Shown here: positions 39,076 to 49,208 of the stretch, one piece after another
Layout: every line of letters starts with the position of its first letter
Numbering within the stretch: position 1 is the stretch's first letter
Source of the DNA: Bacillus sp. MRMR6
GTDB lineage: Bacteria > Bacillota > Bacilli > Bacillales > Cytobacillaceae
Reading direction: 5' to 3'
Length of the DNA: 52,122 nt
Assembly (NCBI RefSeq): GCF_001940785.1
Contig: NZ_MSLS01000036.1
Coordinates: forward strand, 1 to 52,122
Translations under genes and position numbers: made by a program
The notes under the pieces: model-generated
Told to the model about the DNA's origin: nothing
Database searches by the model: none
What the model saw: the letters and a program-made list of their open reading frames with translations, nothing else

Positions 39076-39111
39076 AAAAAGCAAAATGCAGAGGCCAAAA
39101 TCCTCTGCATT
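39076..39111 (-). terminator. yabE terminator
   Basis: Perfect 10 bp stem AATGCAGAGG / CCTCTGCATT with a 7 nt loop and T tract, just after the yabE stop. Confidence 0.88.
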
Positions 39112-39119
39112 GTGATAGC

Positions 39120-40295
39120 TTATTTTAATATCTTGATTTTCACCTGTCTTACTCCCCAGCGGAAGGCTTCTGCTTTTGTCGGAAAGAAAACATCAATTTT
39201 ATTTCCCTTTATACTAGAACCTGTATCACCTGCTATCGCATAGCCATAGCCTTCAACATACACTTTTGTTCCTAGCGGAATGATAGAAGGATCCACTGCA
39301 ATTACTTTTATGTTAGGGTTTGCACGCAAATCAATACCTGTAGCTGTTGTTCCTGAACAGCCGTTACAATATGCTGTATAAGCAGTTGTAGTTACGTAAA
39401 ATTCAGTACCAGTTTCTTCACCACGAGATACTTGATATGCCACTTCCTTCGTACCGACAGCCACAACTTTATCCTGTTTCTCTTTAATCTGTTGCTCACT
39501 AATAAGTTGTCTTGATACCTCTATACCATTTTCAAAAACAACCTCGTATTCTCTAGTAACAAGACCTTGCATTCCTGGCGTAATTGTCTTTTCTTGTCCT
39601 TTTTCTAAACTGCTATCCTTTTTGGTGATGACGGCAAATTGTACTGGTTCTTCCACTACATCGGTGACTTTTTCTACTCGGATGACGTTGATAACCCCAT
39701 CCTTTTTGACTGTCTGTACTAGTGACGGTTCAACTCGGTCAAGTTCATTTAAGTTAATGCCCTGCTGTGTTAAAAAGTCAGCGACCGTAGCCGAAGTGGA
39801 CCAAACTTGCTGCTCTTTTCCGCCGTCAACTAAGATAAGATTAAAAGCAAAATCAATATCTACTTTCATCTTACTTTTAAGGATTGCATGCGGATCTGGT
39901 GATATCTTATCATGTTCGTTCAATACAATTCTCTGCTCTGTTAAAAGCTCAGCAACCGTACCTGCTGTTGTCCAAATCGTTTTCTTCTCGTTGTCTTTCA
40001 CAATATGAACCTGTTTCGCTTGTTTCCAGACAATCTCTTCGTTGTCCTTCACCAAGGCATTAGCCGAGGGATACAAGTAATCTTTTGAGTTTACTGCTAA
40101 TTCTAGTTCAGCAAATAAAGCCTTCACCGTTTTTGCATGTGTTTTAACTGTTTTTTGTTCCCCATTTAGCGTCAACGTTACGATCTTCTTGGATCCTTCA
40201 TAATAAGAAAATCCTAAGGTTGCAGTTAAAACTAGCAAACTAGCACAAATAATGACCAATCGTTTACTCAAAAGCTTCGAAAACAGGCTTTTCAT
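39120..40295 (-). CDS. yabE: YabE, cell-wall-binding G5/3D-domain protein
   Basis: Predicted secreted or membrane-anchored cell-wall-active protein of the resuscitation-promoting-factor type. It has an N-terminal hydrophobic segment (about residues 12-32, RLVIICASLLVLTATLGFSY), three DUF348 repeats (KTVKTHAKTVKALF, VAELLTEQRIVLNEHD, VADFLTQQGINLNELD), a G5 domain (VQFAVITKKDSSLEKGQ) and a C-terminal 3D (MltA-like) domain with VTTTAYTAYC, TATGIDLR, IAVDPSIIPLGTKVYVEGYG, AGDTGS and IDVFF. The start is uncertain: the family ATG at 40295 lies 23 nt after a strong AAAGGAGG, too far for normal use; a longer ATG at 40388 has a GAGGG site. Confidence 0.9.
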   Translation of the reverse strand: MKSLFSKLLSKRLVIICASLLVLTATLGFSYYEGSKKIVTLTLNGEQKTVKTHAKTVKALFAELELAVNSKDYLYPSANALVKDNEEIVWKQAKQVHIVKDNEKKTIWTTAGTVAELLTEQRIVLNEHDKISPDPHAILKSKMKVDIDFAFNLILVDGGKEQQVWSTSATVADFLTQQGINLNELDRVEPSLVQTVKKDGVINVIRVEKVTDVVEEPVQFAVITKKDSSLEKGQEKTITPGMQGLVTREYEVVFENGIEVSRQLISEQQIKEKQDKVVAVGTKEVAYQVSRGEETGTEFYVTTTAYTAYCNGCSGTTATGIDLRANPNIKVIAVDPSIIPLGTKVYVEGYGYAIAGDTGSSIKGNKIDVFFPTKAEAFRWGVRQVKIKILK

Positions 40296-40632
40296 GTTTT
40301 GGATTACGATGAAAAACGCCTCCTTTTCTCGGCACACAAGAAAGATAAAAGCTATCCTTCCTGCTACACATAAGTGCAGGCACACCATGATTATCGCCCT
40401 CTAATAAGGACATTACAGGTGTATCTACTTATAAAGATGTTCGAGAAACATGCATTTGGCTGTCAACCCTTGCATTTGTTGTGAACGTATAACTTATTAT
40501 GCATAAAGTTGGGAAATTTGCAAAGCAAAACTTCTCGACACGGTTATCCTATGTTGAAAAGGAGACATGTAGAACTTTAAGTTAAATGAATCAATTTGGA
40601 CAGGCTTCCTCTAACTTCGACATACTCTGATA
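40296..40632 (-). other. yabE upstream region, no gene
   Basis: Holds a strong ribosome site (AAAGGAGG) 23 nt before the yabE ATG, an in-frame open stretch back to 40388, and Spo0A-box-like words: TTCGACA at 40616-40622 and a weaker CTCGACA near 40535, with an inverted TGTCGAA at 40641-40647 in the end of tatD. A TTGACA occurs without a well placed -10. I see no riboswitch of the c-di-AMP (ydaO) type here. Confidence 0.4.
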
Positions 40633-41400
40633 TCATTTTATGTCGAATATTTTTTTGGCATTGCGTGTCGTTTCGATTGCCACTTCTTCTAAGGATATCC
40701 CCTTTATTTCGGCAATTTGTTCAGCTACTAATTTTACATATGATGGTTCATTTCGCTTTCCACGATGTGGATGCGGTGTTAAATAAGGGCAATCGGTTTC
40801 AATTAACAACTTATCTAAAGGAATTGCAGCAGCAACTTCCTTCGGTTTTTTTGCATTCTTAAAGGTAACCGGCCCACCTAGGGAGATATAAAAATTCATA
40901 TTCACGCATTCTTTAGCAATTTCTGCACTACCGCTGAAACAATGCATAATCCCCCCTACTTCTTCAGCGCCTTCCTCCCTTAAGATTTCAACAATATCAG
41001 CAGTTGCCTCTCTATTATGGATGACAATCGGTAATTTTACCTTTTTAGCTAATTGGATTTGCTTGCGGAAAACACTCTTTTGAATCTCCTTCGGGGACTT
41101 ATCCCAGTGATAATCCAGCCCCATTTCTCCGATTGCCACGACCTTAGGATGGGCAGCTAGTTCTTCAATCCAAATTAAATCTGCCTCAGTCATATCAATC
41201 GCATCTACAGGATGCCATCCTACACAGGCATAGATAAATTCATAGTTTTCAGCTAGTTCCATTGCCTTCTCAATGGTAGGGCGATCAAAACCGACTACCA
41301 CGATATTTGAAACTCCCTCTTCCTGAGCTCGTTCGATAACCTCCTGTAAATCCTCATTGTATTGCTCCGCATTTAAATGTGCGTGTGTATCAAATAACAT
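40633..41400 (-). CDS. tatD: TatD-family metal-dependent DNase (YabD)
   Basis: TatD enzymes are TIM-barrel metal-dependent nucleases with 3'-5' exonuclease activity in other species. The 255 aa protein has the metal ligands of the family: FDTHAHLNAE at the N-terminus, GEMGLDYHWDKSP, IVIHNREA, HCFSGS and LIETDCPYLTPHPHRGKRNEP. Length is normal. It lies between metG and yabE, as in B. subtilis. The ATG has an AAGGAG site; a TGTCGAA word (41422-41428) sits 22 bp upstream. Confidence 0.96.
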   Translation of the reverse strand: MLFDTHAHLNAEQYNEDLQEVIERAQEEGVSNIVVVGFDRPTIEKAMELAENYEFIYACVGWHPVDAIDMTEADLIWIEELAAHPKVVAIGEMGLDYHWDKSPKEIQKSVFRKQIQLAKKVKLPIVIHNREATADIVEILREEGAEEVGGIMHCFSGSAEIAKECVNMNFYISLGGPVTFKNAKKPKEVAAAIPLDKLLIETDCPYLTPHPHRGKRNEPSYVKLVAEQIAEIKGISLEEVAIETTRNAKKIFDIK

Positions 41401-41482
41401 AGCAAAAAACTCCTTATTTTTTGTCGAATAAGTAATAATCTAGTTGAGTGGTATCGAAAAATGTTACACGTGAAACATTCTA

Positions 41483-41516
41483 CAAAAGCGCAAGTGCCCT
41501 GTTTAGCGGCGTTTGG
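41483..41516. repeat. Possible R1 repeat end fragment
   Basis: AAAAGCGCAAGTGCCCTG followed by TTTAGCGGCG resembles one end of the R1 unit read on its opposite strand (AAAAGCGGAAGCGCCTTG, then TTAGGGGCG). Only one end is present, between the metG terminator and tatD. Confidence 0.35.
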
Positions 41517-41520
41517 AAAA

Positions 41521-41550
41521 GCAAAAGAGCCTTTAAAAGGCTCTTTTTGC
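41521..41550 (-). terminator. metG terminator
   Basis: Stem GCAAAAGAGCC / GGCTCTTTTTGC just after the metG stop, with the U-rich arm supplying the T tract. Confidence 0.85.
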
Positions 41551-41556
41551 TTGAGT

Positions 41557-43584
<2,028 letters not shown>

Positions 43585-43660
43585 CTATTCATAATGTTTT
43601 TCCTAATAATAAAGCTACATTAATTTTTCCTGTTGCTGTAACTCCCATTTTTTATATTTT

Positions 43661-43690
43661 ATTTTACTCAATTACTCCCCCCACAAACAA
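43661..43690 (-). promoter_or_regulatory. Candidate metG promoter (sigma-A)
   Basis: Minus strand: -35 TTGTTT (43690-43685), 18 bp spacer, -10 TAAAAT (43666-43661), about 137 bp before metG. Spo0A boxes lie immediately upstream. Confidence 0.4.
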
Positions 43691-43698
43691 TAGATTTC

Positions 43699-43749
43699 TG
43701 TCGAATAATATCCAGGTGAACCAAACGCATTATGTCGAATTATGTCGGA
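43699..43749. promoter_or_regulatory. Cluster of Spo0A-box-like sites between metG and abrB
   Basis: TGTCGAA at 43699-43705 and 43733-43739 and TGTCGGA at 43743-43749, all on the plus strand. The last two are spaced 10 bp apart, the same phasing as the proven-type tandem boxes at the abrB promoter. They lie just upstream of the candidate metG promoter and about 150 bp upstream of the abrB promoter. Confidence 0.5.
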
Positions 43750-43895
43750 TAACTAAAAAGCGAAATATTATCCAAATTTCATGTGGAATACCAGTTATAC
43801 CTTATTTCAACTGTTTACACATAAGATATTATGTTGATATATCAATATTTTAGACAAAAAGGTAAAAATTCCTATTACTTTTTAATATAAAATAA

Positions 43896-43924
43896 TTGAC
43901 GGATTTGGGAATGGCTGGTATTAT
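43896..43924 (+). promoter_or_regulatory. abrB promoter (sigma-A)
   Basis: -35 TTGACG (43896-43901), 17 bp spacer, -10 TATTAT (43919-43924), about 84 bp before abrB; transcription would begin near 43931, just before the Spo0A boxes. Confidence 0.75.
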
Positions 43925-43940
43925 AAAAATATAAAAACAT

Positions 43941-43957
43941 TGTCGAATATTGACGAA
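43941..43957 (+). promoter_or_regulatory. Tandem Spo0A boxes repressing abrB
   Basis: TGTCGAA (43941-43947) TAT TGACGAA (43951-43957), two boxes 10 bp apart, lying at about +10 to +26 of the predicted transcript. This is the same arrangement as the B. subtilis abrB promoter, where Spo0A~P represses transcription. Confidence 0.85.
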
Positions 43958-44007
43958 TATAGATAGAAAAATAATCATTATACAAGTTTGAGAGGAGAAA
44001 TTTTAAA

Positions 44008-44292
44008 ATGAAATCTACAGGTATTGTTCGTAAAGTTGATGAATTAGGTCGTGTGGTTATTCCAATCGAATTAAGACGTACCCTTGGTATTGCAGAAAAG
44101 GATGCACTAGAAATCTATGTTGATGACGAGCGTATCATCCTTAAAAAGTACAAGCCTAATATGACTTGCCAAGTAACTGGTGAAGTTTCTGACGATAATC
44201 TAGCTCTTGCAGGCGGAAAGTTAATTCTTAGCCGTGAAGGTGCAGAGAAATTAGTAGAAGAAATCCAAAACTCATTTGCAGCTGTTAAATAA
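44008..44292 (+). CDS. abrB: Transition-state regulator AbrB
   Basis: Global DNA-binding regulator that silences stationary-phase and sporulation genes during growth. The 94 aa protein has the N-terminal swapped-hairpin DNA-binding domain (MKSTGIVRKVDELGRVVIPI to ERIILKKY, residues 1-50) and a C-terminal multimerisation domain (51-94). It is the only plus-strand protein gene in the window. AGAGGAG precedes the ATG. Tandem Spo0A boxes in its leader indicate shut-off at sporulation onset; the AT-rich spoVG promoter in this window is a likely target. Confidence 0.98.
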   Translation: MKSTGIVRKVDELGRVVIPIELRRTLGIAEKDALEIYVDDERIILKKYKPNMTCQVTGEVSDDNLALAGGKLILSREGAEKLVEEIQNSFAAVK

Positions 44293-44300
44293 TAACATAT

Positions 44301-44328
44301 AAGCTTCTCCAAATTGGAGAAGCTTTTT
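44301..44328 (+). terminator. abrB terminator
   Basis: Perfect 10 bp stem AAGCTTCTCC / GGAGAAGCTT followed by Ts on the plus strand, in the gap between abrB and the convergent rsmI stop. Confidence 0.9.
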
Positions 44329-44331
44329 TAT

Positions 44332-45213
44332 TTATTCATCTACATGGTAGGCGTGGTATACATCTCTTTTATTTATGTCCCGGTCTTTTGCTGTTTGTTT
44401 GATGGCATCCTTTGAGGTAAGGTTTCTTTCATGAATATAATGGTTTACATGATTCTTGATCTCCATTCCCTCCCACCAGCTAGTTTCTTCCTTACTTAAA
44501 TCTTGGTCATCAGTTCCTTCAATGATTATACAGAATTCTCCGCGAACTTCATCTTGATTCGCCCATTCAATCATTTCTTCAATTGTCCCTCTAATAAATT
44601 CCTCGAATTTCTTTGTTAACTCACGACATAACGCAATTTTACGATTCCCTAGCACATCAAACATAATATTCAATGTTTCTTTTAACCGATGTGGTGATTC
44701 ATAAAAAATCAAGGTTGCTGTTTGTTTCCTTAGGACTTCTAATTCCAGCCTCTTCTCTTTTTTATTTCGGGCTAAAAAGCCATAAAAATAAAACGGCTGG
44801 CAGCTGAGGCCTGAGGCAATTAACGACGTTAGGGCTGCATTTGCACCAGGAAGAGGTACTACTGTCACTCTCTCCTTTACAGCAGCAACAACTAGTTCAT
44901 ATCCAGGGTCAGAGATCGTGGGCATTCCGGCATCACTAACTAAAGCTACCTTCAATCCTGCCTGAACCTTCTCAATAAGCTTCTCACCGCTAGCTTCTTT
45001 ATTATGCTCATGGTAACTCACAACAGGTGTTTGAATTTCATAATAATTGCACAGCTTCCTTGTGTTTCTTGTATCTTCAGCAGCAATTAAATCGGCTTCT
45101 TTTAAAATTCTAATTGCTCTAAAACTCATATCTTCCAAGTTGCCTATTGGAGTTGGTACAAGATAGAGTATTCCTTTATCCTTCTCATTTTCAAAGCTCT
45201 TCTGCTGCCACAT
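44332..45213 (-). CDS. rsmI: 16S rRNA (cytidine-2'-O)-methyltransferase RsmI
   Basis: SAM enzyme of the tetrapyrrole-methylase fold that makes the 2'-O-methyl on C1402 of 16S rRNA. The 293 aa protein shows GILYLVPTPIGNLEDMSFRA, AAEDTRNTRKL, SDAGMPTISDPGYELV and VVPLPGANAALTSLIASGL. The ATG at 45213 follows GGGTGG and gives the family start; longer readings run into the R1 repeat that separates rsmI from yazA. It converges with abrB. Confidence 0.96.
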   Translation of the reverse strand: MWQQKSFENEKDKGILYLVPTPIGNLEDMSFRAIRILKEADLIAAEDTRNTRKLCNYYEIQTPVVSYHEHNKEASGEKLIEKVQAGLKVALVSDAGMPTISDPGYELVVAAVKERVTVVPLPGANAALTSLIASGLSCQPFYFYGFLARNKKEKRLELEVLRKQTATLIFYESPHRLKETLNIMFDVLGNRKIALCRELTKKFEEFIRGTIEEMIEWANQDEVRGEFCIIIEGTDDQDLSKEETSWWEGMEIKNHVNHYIHERNLTSKDAIKQTAKDRDINKRDVYHAYHVDE

Positions 45214-45237
45214 TGTTACCACCCGTTTCTTTATAGA

Positions 45238-45361
45238 ATAGCGGAAGGCGTCCGTTAATCGACGACCAGCAAAAGACGAACCAGCCAGCATGAAGGTTGC
45301 TCTTTAACCTTCTTGACGGATGGGCTTTTGACCTCGAGCCGATGGCGCCTGGAGCTAGACA
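45238..45361. repeat. Nested-palindrome repeat R1, copy 3 (yazA-rsmI)
   Basis: 124 bp copy on the opposite strand to copies 1 and 2. The inner arms GAAGGTT / AACCTTC are intact (45292-45298 / 45306-45312). The middle stem reads CAAAAG (45270-45275) / CTTTTG (45325-45330), where copies 1 and 2 have CATAAG / CTTATG: both arms changed and pairing is kept. It fills the gap between yazA stop and the rsmI ribosome site and has no open frame of its own. Confidence 0.85.
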
Positions 45362-45365
45362 ATTC

Positions 45366-45641
45366 TCAAAGTTCAAGTTCTATACATTCTTTGCTCTTTA
45401 AGAACTCCAGCTTTTTCTTTCTCGTCAACCTTTTAAAACAGATCTCCGCTTTTAAAGCCTCGCTCTTATCTGTAAATTCCTTGTAATAGGTTAATTTAAC
45501 TGGGCCTCTGCCACGTGTATATTTAGCACCTTTTCCTTCATTATGTACCTTTAAACGCCGTTCGAGATTGTTCGTATAACCGCCATAGAAACTTCCATCC
45601 CTGCAGGTTAAGACATAGAAATAATGTTCTTTATTCTCCAT
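45366..45641 (-). CDS. yazA: GIY-YIG domain protein YazA
   Basis: A 91 aa protein of the UPF0213/GIY-YIG superfamily. The signature appears as [19 protein letters not shown], with GGY in place of YIG, then [20 protein letters not shown]. The fold is that of small nucleases such as SLX1; whether it cuts DNA is not known. It overlaps the end of trmN6 by 11 bp and precedes rsmI, the same order as in B. subtilis (yabB-yazA-yabC). Confidence 0.93.
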   Translation of the reverse strand: MENKEHYFYVLTCRDGSFYGGYTNNLERRLKVHNEGKGAKYTRGRGPVKLTYYKEFTDKSEALKAEICFKRLTRKKKLEFLKSKECIELEL

Positions 45642-46371
45642 ATAAAATTTCTCTTATTTCAGACGTATATTCATCGTTTTCATTATAAACAAATAGCGGC
45701 GCAAGAATTTTTAAATCAGGATTGCCATCCTTTATTGCTTCTACTAGCAGTGTATTGGCTTCCTTTCCTTGTTTCGGATAGACTAACTGAATCCGTTTTG
45801 GTTCGAGGCGATACTTTCTCATTAAGGTAATGATATCTAATAGCCGGCTTGGGCGATGAACAAATGCCACCTTTCCTCCCTGTCTTACTAATTGGCTCGA
45901 TGCTTTAATAGCATCTTCAAGTGTACAAAGAATCTCATGACGTGCAATTGCCAAATATTCGTTTGGATTTACTTCCTCTTTTGAAGGTGTCACAAAGTAA
46001 GGAGGATTGCAGGTTACCACATCAAATTTGCCAAACCCTAATACTTTGGGCATATCCTTAATGTCCCCGTTAATCATATGTAATCGATTCTGAAGTTGAT
46101 TATATTCAATACTTCTAATGGCCATATCATAGAGGCGTTCTTGAATCTCAACACCGGTAATCTGTCCTTTTGTTCGCGCACTTAAAAATAATGGAATGAC
46201 GCCATTGCCACTACATAAATCGAGAATATTGCCTCTTTGAATCGGAACATAGACAAACCTTGATAGTAATACAGCATCTAGAGAAAAGGAGAATACAGTG
46301 GGACTTTGGATGATTCTAAGTTGTTCTGCAAGCAAATAGTCTAACCGCTCATCTTCTTTCAAATTTATCAT
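45631..46371 (-). CDS. trmN6: tRNA1(Val) adenine-N6 methyltransferase-like protein (YabB)
   Basis: A 246 aa class I SAM methyltransferase. Motif I reads [15 protein letters not shown] (about residues 49-63), followed by [12 protein letters not shown], and the catalytic motif of N6-adenine enzymes is CNPPYF (about 120-125). Closest known function is TrmN6, which methylates A37 of tRNA-Val; substrate here is inferred. It heads the trmN6-yazA-rsmI group after a terminator-like hairpin behind yabA. Confidence 0.93.
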   Translation of the reverse strand: MINLKEDERLDYLLAEQLRIIQSPTVFSFSLDAVLLSRFVYVPIQRGNILDLCSGNGVIPLFLSARTKGQITGVEIQERLYDMAIRSIEYNQLQNRLHMINGDIKDMPKVLGFGKFDVVTCNPPYFVTPSKEEVNPNEYLAIARHEILCTLEDAIKASSQLVRQGGKVAFVHRPSRLLDIITLMRKYRLEPKRIQLVYPKQGKEANTLLVEAIKDGNPDLKILAPLFVYNENDEYTSEIREILYGE

Positions 46372-46410
46372 ATGCTAAAAAACCTCTTTTTCTAGGAGTT
46401 CTATCTTATA

Positions 46411-46437
46411 AAAAGAGCCTTCCATGTAAAGGAAGGC
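46411..46437 (-). terminator. yabA terminator
   Basis: Stem GCCTTCC / GGAAGGC (46417-46423 / 46431-46437) with a T run on the minus strand, between yabA and trmN6. Confidence 0.75.
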
Positions 46438-46444
46438 CTTAGGA

Positions 46445-46825
46445 TTATTTCTTATTTAGAAAAGATAAACAAAATAAACAATCGCCTTCTTTACGTAAGC
46501 TTCCAAAATGCAGGTTACATATATGGAAGCCTTCCTGATATAGACGGGCAAGATTATCATATCCTTCTCCCACATCTAAAACTTTATCGCCAGAGGCGGC
46601 ACGAGGGTCTTTGCCCTTTTTTTGTTTTTCTTCCTTCTTTTCCTTTTCCGTAGTTACATCTAAACGGCGTCGCAAATGGTCATTCTCGAGCTTTAAATAA
46701 TGATTTTCTTCTAGTATCTCAGCTAAATGCTGCTTTAATTCGCCGAGCTGTTGGTAAAGATGGCCAATCTGCGTTTCCATATTACTAACTGATTCGAATA
46801 TCTCTTTTTTATCCACGTCTTCCAC
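46445..46825 (-). CDS. yabA: Replication initiation control protein YabA
   Basis: Negative regulator of DnaA that also binds DnaN. The 126 aa protein has an N-terminal coiled coil (about residues 5-60, leucine-rich [20 protein letters not shown]), a basic linker ([13 protein letters not shown]) and a C-terminal zinc-binding domain with C-x-LH ... CLFCLSFL (about 105-124). It lies 3 bp from ricT and close to holB, as in B. subtilis. Confidence 0.96.
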   Translation of the reverse strand: MEDVDKKEIFESVSNMETQIGHLYQQLGELKQHLAEILEENHYLKLENDHLRRRLDVTTEKEKKEEKQKKGKDPRAASGDKVLDVGEGYDNLARLYQEGFHICNLHFGSLRKEGDCLFCLSFLNKK

Positions 46826-46828
46826 CTC

Positions 46829-47656
46829 TTAATCTGTGGATTGTATAGAAAAGGCACCCTCTTTTATGATTTCCTCCAATGTATACTCCAGAACCTGTTC
46901 CTGTTCTTTAAGTTCCACCTGAAGTACCCGCCCTAATAAATTCAGTCCTACTACCTTTCCTTTGCCTTGCGGAGTCATAATTATTTCTCCTAAGTCAGGA
47001 AGCTGTTCCTTTGCTGCTTCATATTCATCATTTTCATATTTCAAACAGCACATAAGCCTTCCACATAAACCTGAAATTTTAGTAGGATTTAAGGAAAGGT
47101 TTTGATCCTTCGCCATCTTAATCGAAACAGGGTCAAAGTCGCCTAGGAAGGTAGAACAGCATAGCATCCTTCCACATGGGCCTATACCCCCCAGCATCTT
47201 TGCTTCGTCTCTAACTCCAATTTGGCGTAACTCGATTCTTGTCCGAAAAATAGCGGCCAGATCCTTAACCAAATCACGGAAATCCACTCTGCCATCCGCT
47301 GTAAAATAGAAAATAATTTTATTTCGATCAAATGTATATTCAACATCCACTAGTTTCATATCCAGCTGATGTTCACTAACTTTTTCACTACAAACTTCGT
47401 ATGCTTCTTGGGCCGCTTGTTTATTTTCATCAACGATCATTCGATCCTTATGGTCCGCAACTCTGACAACTTTTTTAAGAGGGAGGACTACATCGTTTTC
47501 CTCTACCTGTTTACGGGCAATAACTGCCCTGCCGTATTCTACGCCTCTTACAGTTTCAACAATTACAAAGTCATCTTTTTCAATAGAGAGGTCCCCAGGA
47601 TCAAAATAATAGATTTTACCTGCTTTTTTAAAGCGTACTCCTACAACATCATACAA
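46829..47656 (-). CDS. ricT: RicT (YaaT), PSP1-domain Y-complex subunit
   Basis: RicT joins RicA and RicF in the Y-complex, which steers RNase Y maturation of mRNAs and promotes Spo0A activation, competence and biofilm formation. The 275 aa protein has the PSP1 C-terminal domain and a cysteine-rich region with GPCGRMLCC and GLCGRLMCC (about residues 165-210), ligands for iron-sulfur clusters in this complex. It overlaps holB by 8 bp. Confidence 0.95.
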   Translation of the reverse strand: MYDVVGVRFKKAGKIYYFDPGDLSIEKDDFVIVETVRGVEYGRAVIARKQVEENDVVLPLKKVVRVADHKDRMIVDENKQAAQEAYEVCSEKVSEHQLDMKLVDVEYTFDRNKIIFYFTADGRVDFRDLVKDLAAIFRTRIELRQIGVRDEAKMLGGIGPCGRMLCCSTFLGDFDPVSIKMAKDQNLSLNPTKISGLCGRLMCCLKYENDEYEAAKEQLPDLGEIIMTPQGKGKVVGLNLLGRVLQVELKEQEQVLEYTLEEIIKEGAFSIQSTD

Positions 47657-48656
47657 ATGAAGATCCCTCCTGCAATTTTAACACAAGCTCTTCCATCATT
47701 AACTGAGGGTTCATATTGGCCCCAAGCTTTCTTTTTGCCTCGAGAATCGCTGACATTTGATCCGATAAGCGCCGTCCGGATGCCTTAAGAGCAAACTGCT
47801 TTAACCGTTCACCTTCAGCCTTAAAAACGATTTGCTCCTGCTTGTCTAATTGTATATATAATAAATCCTTAAAAATAAGAAGTAAAAGGTCTAAACCACG
47901 ATTAATCTGTTCTTTATCTTTAAAGTGTGAAAACCAATCACCTTGAAGTGTTACCATAGCCTCTAAAGGATTTTTCTCCAACACCTCATATAATTTTAAC
48001 ACTATTTTTTGGGCTTGTGCAAACCAATCATCGACATTTAATTCGTATGCCTCATCCAGACTATTCGTCAGCTGGGCCAATAGTGGCGCCACACGCGAAT
48101 CCACACCATTTTCAACTAACTGATTAATCATTGCCCGGGAGGATAATGGCCTAAAAGGTAAAATTTGGCAGCGAGAAAGGATGGTTGGTAATAGCTGCTG
48201 TGGTTGTTCTGTTACTAGAAAAGCAACTGTCTGTGAGTTTGGTTCCTCTAAGAACTTTAGCAGACTATTGGCAGCACTCACACTCATTTTATCTGCATGG
48301 TGGATCATATAAACCTTCCGCGATGACTCTACCCCTTTTTTTGCAAACTCCCCTTGCAGGTCTTGTATCTGCTGTTTTTTTATTGATAGTCCATCAGGCT
48401 CTACCTTATGGACGTCTGGATGATTACCACTATTTATTCTCCGGCAATTATGGCAGGCTTCACATGGTTTATATCTCTCTATAAGAAAATCACAAAAGAG
48501 AGTTTTGGTAATCAGTAAACCAATTTCTCTCTTTCCAGTTCCTCTTATACCCTCAAGCAGATAGGCATGAGCAATCCGATTTTTTAATACACTGTTCTTC
48601 AGCATTTTTAATACTGTTGGCTGAAGTTCTTCTAGTTGATCCCATGATTTAACCAT
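47649..48656 (-). CDS. holB: DNA polymerase III subunit delta'
   Basis: Clamp-loader subunit related to DnaX. The 335 aa protein shows HAYLLEGIRGTGKREIGLLI (P-loop like), a zinc module (CDF ... CEACHNCRRINSGNHPDV), MIHHADKMSVSAANSLLKFL and LSRCQILPF with the SRC motif. The ATG at 48656 follows GCGGTGAT; an upstream GTG lies in the ribosome site. In B. subtilis yaaR separates darA and holB; here they are 28 bp apart with nothing between. Confidence 0.95.
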   Translation of the reverse strand: MVKSWDQLEELQPTVLKMLKNSVLKNRIAHAYLLEGIRGTGKREIGLLITKTLFCDFLIERYKPCEACHNCRRINSGNHPDVHKVEPDGLSIKKQQIQDLQGEFAKKGVESSRKVYMIHHADKMSVSAANSLLKFLEEPNSQTVAFLVTEQPQQLLPTILSRCQILPFRPLSSRAMINQLVENGVDSRVAPLLAQLTNSLDEAYELNVDDWFAQAQKIVLKLYEVLEKNPLEAMVTLQGDWFSHFKDKEQINRGLDLLLLIFKDLLYIQLDKQEQIVFKAEGERLKQFALKASGRRLSDQMSAILEAKRKLGANMNPQLMMEELVLKLQEGSSFV

Positions 48657-48684
48657 GCTTATCACCGCTTACTTTAGTACTTTT

Positions 48685-49029
<345 letters not shown>

Positions 49030-49055
49030 CTATAGTCAGCTTTTGTATTAACTAT

Positions 49056-49096
49056 ATTATAACAGGTATTATGGCTGCTTACATGGATATTCGACA
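49056..49096 (-). promoter_or_regulatory. Candidate darA promoter with Spo0A box
   Basis: Minus strand: TGTCGAA (49096-49090), then -10 TATAAT (49061-49056) 28 bp later. The position where a -35 should be (ATGTAA) is poor. The box centre falls near -47, where Spo0A~P can contact sigma-A. Confidence 0.45.
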
Positions 49097-49187
49097 GGGA
49101 ACAGAGATCAATTTTGGAAAAAGCGGCTACTTAGAGTGCCTAATTTTACTTTCCAGCATAAAGCACAGGATATTTAGCTTCTAAATA

Positions 49188-49208
49188 AGAAAAAAAGCCC
49201 TTATAGGC
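49188..49208 (-). terminator. tmk terminator
   Basis: Minus strand: short stem AAGCC / GGGCTT overlapping the tmk stop, followed by a run of seven Ts. Confidence 0.6.

Noticed and set aside
40296..40632. Cyclic di-AMP (ydaO-type) riboswitch before yabE
   Set aside because: The conserved ydaO core sequences and paired arms are not visible.
43589..43648. 19-codon open frame upstream of metG, a possible leader peptide
   Set aside because: It has no ribosome site and encodes no Met-rich or attenuation-type sequence.
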